A stretch of DNA of 23,791 nucleotides from an uncultured Collinsella sp. (GTDB taxonomy: Bacteria; Actinomycetota; Coriobacteriia; Coriobacteriales; Coriobacteriaceae): positions 1-23,791 of the forward strand of contig URKT01000031.1 of assembly GCA_900548495.1 (NCBI GenBank). Direction: 5' to 3'. The position numbers were made by a program, and so were the translations under genes. The notes beneath the pieces are model-generated. The model saw only the letters and a program-made list of their open reading frames with translations, was not told the origin of the DNA and did not search any database. Of the stretch, positions 22,797-23,791 are shown piece after piece (position 1 is the stretch's first letter; each line of letters starts with the position of its first letter).

Positions 22797-23294
22797 ATGC
22801 CGGGCGAGAATTTTCCTGGCGACAGGATCGTGAGTCTTGTCGACGAGCTCGAGGGGCTCATCGAAGAGGCTAAGACGCCGTTCGGCAAGAACGCCCAGAT
22901 GAAGGTTATCGACGCCGACGTCTTCTTTAACATCCTCGATGAGATCCGCATGAGCTATCCCGAGGAGTGGCAGAAGTCCCGCCGTATCCTCAAAGAGCGT
23001 GAGGAGCTTATGGCTTCCGCCGCCGCTCAGGCCGATTCCATCATTGCCGATGCTCAACAGCAGGCGCTCACCATTGCCGGTGAGCAGGAGATCGTCCGCT
23101 TAGCCCAGCAGCAGGCCGACGACATCCGCGACCGTGCCCAGCAGTACGAGCGCGAGACGCGCTATGCCGCCGAGGATTACGCCGAGCAGGTCTTTACGCA
23201 CCTCGAGGAGAACCTTAAGAGCCTGACCGGCACCGTCACCCGTTGCCGTCAGCAGCTCAACGAGGGTGCCGCCCAGCAGAACGGTCAGTGGTAA
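22797..23294 (+). CDS. Coiled-coil protein, SepIVA/DivIVA-like candidate
   Basis: The 165-residue protein has an N-terminal segment of about 50 residues (IVSLVDELEGLIEEAK, then DADVFFNILDEIRMSYPEEW) followed by a long Ala/Gln/Glu-rich helix (about 58-140) with coiled-coil character. There is no signal peptide or membrane segment. Mycobacterial SepIVA (Rv2927c), a DivIVA-domain protein of septation, lies near a DUF177 gene, and order and helical layout agree here. Without a profile search this is inference, and an ATP-synthase-b-like or generic coiled-coil label is possible. The ATG at 22797 is chosen because AAAGGAG (22785-22791) is 5 bases upstream. An ATG at 22782 lies directly before that site. 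The stop overlaps the next gene as TAATG. Confidence 0.7.
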   Translation: MPGENFPGDRIVSLVDELEGLIEEAKTPFGKNAQMKVIDADVFFNILDEIRMSYPEEWQKSRRILKEREELMASAAAQADSIIADAQQQALTIAGEQEIVRLAQQQADDIRDRAQQYERETRYAAEDYAEQVFTHLEENLKSLTGTVTRCRQQLNEGAAQQNGQW

Positions 23295-23741
23295 TGGCTG
23301 AGTTCCCGAGCGTAACCGTCGATCTTTCCGAGCAGCTCGAGTTTCCCGGAGACTCATATCCGCTGACCGGCAAGGTCGATGTCGCCACCTACACAGTGGG
23401 CGAGAAAGAGTACCAGCTGCAGGACGGCATTGCCTACGACGTGGTCTTTACCAACGCCGGTACCGGCGTTCTTCTCTCTGGCATGGTCCGCGCGCACGCC
23501 ACCGGGGAGTGCGACCGCTGCCTGGAGCCCGCCTCGTTTGATATCGCGGGCGAGATCGAGGAGTTCTACCTCTTTGATGAGCCCGAGGACCCCGAGGCCT
23601 ACGAAGACGGCTACGAGTTGCTGGGCGAGGATCGCATCGTCGATCTGGGTGAGCCCATCAACGACGCGGTCGTCATGGACACGCCGTTCGTTGTCCTGTG
23701 CAAGCCCGATTGCCGCGGCCTTTGCCCCACCTGTGGCATCA
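23294..23741 (+). CDS. DUF177 (YceD-like) protein, 3' end missing
   Basis: 149 codons are present before the sequence turns into adapter. The pattern is that of DUF177/YceD: an N-terminal beta-rich part, the first Cys pair in GECDRC (C73, C76), an acidic middle (EEFYLFDEPEDPEAYED region), and a Cys-rich end CKPDCRGLCPTCG (C136, C140, C144, C147). The family is usually encoded just before rpmF (ribosomal protein L32) and is linked to ribosome or 23S rRNA metabolism. Here rpmF would lie beyond the contig end. The final residues, some 20-40 by family comparison, are lost. The open frame running to 23788 ends in the adapter-derived peptide SYTHLTLPTT, which is not protein sequence of this organism. 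Confidence 0.9.
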
Positions 23742-23791
23742 CTGTCTCTTATACACATCTGACGCTGCCGACGACGGAGAGAGTGTAGATC
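23742..23791. other. Illumina Nextera adapter and i5 index (artefact)
   Basis: CTGTCTCTTATACACATCT (23742-23760) is the Nextera transposon mosaic end. It is followed by GACGCTGCCGACGA (23761-23774), together the reverse complement of the Nextera read-1 adapter. The next eight bases, CGGAGAGA (23775-23782), are the reverse complement of index TCTCTCCG, which I recall as Nextera XT S511. GTGTAGATC (23783-23791) begins the P5 flow-cell sequence. The interval should be trimmed. Confidence 0.98.

Noticed and set aside
23741..23791. C-terminal tail of the DUF177 frame and a minus-strand ORF starting MCIRDS
   Set aside because: Both are translations of the Nextera adapter.

Overview
The window looks like a complete 23.8 kb draft contig from a high-GC gut actinobacterium. 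The most likely origin is class Coriobacteriia, Collinsella or a close relative. This is inference from the codon bias (third positions mostly C or G), the predicted proteins, the encoded tRNA CCA end, and the actinobacterial order recG-rsmD-coaD-(SepIVA-like)-DUF177. The left edge lies in a 19-bp perfect inverted repeat. The last 50 bases are an Illumina Nextera adapter plus index, not biology.

Layout. 1-115: inverted repeat. 116-469 (-): a small ModE/LysR-type winged-helix regulator, divergent from guaB (654-2165), an IMP dehydrogenase of the Tritrichomonas foetus type. 2166-2538 has no gene; it holds a long imperfect palindrome, a strong terminator, and a second long palindrome ending 26 bases before leuS. 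leuS (2539-5115) ends at its own terminator. At 5267-5353 come a good promoter and then, within about 20 bases of the predicted transcript start, a strong intrinsic terminator. After it runs an eight-gene co-oriented block: rimP-nusA-infB-rbfA-nrnA-truB-ribF-dnaG (5374-15434), much of it with overlapping stop/start codons. rpoD follows (15545-16894). 16895-17351 holds the rpoD terminator, a 54-bp palindrome, a tRNA-Asn gene with its own promoter and terminator, and then about 157 bases with nothing I can name. The third block is yloU/asp23-like, fakA/yloV-like, recG, rsmD, coaD (17352-22728), followed by a coiled-coil SepIVA/DivIVA-like protein and a DUF177 (YceD) gene cut by the adapter.

How the genes work together. 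This is core information processing: GTP supply (guaB), tRNA charging (leuS, tRNA-Asn), ribosome maturation and initiation (rimP, rbfA, infB, truB, rsmD), transcription (nusA, rpoD), RNA-fragment turnover (nrnA), replication priming and fork repair (dnaG, recG), and cofactors (ribF for FMN/FAD, coaD for CoA).

I see no defence system, CRISPR array, prophage, integrase or biosynthetic cluster. The most interesting signals are non-coding: four long palindromes of different sequence in intergenic gaps, competing hairpins in the guaB leader, and a probable attenuator ahead of rimP-nusA. Also notable are a Cys/His-rich tail on NusA and the exact residue-number match of IMPDH to the T. foetus enzyme.
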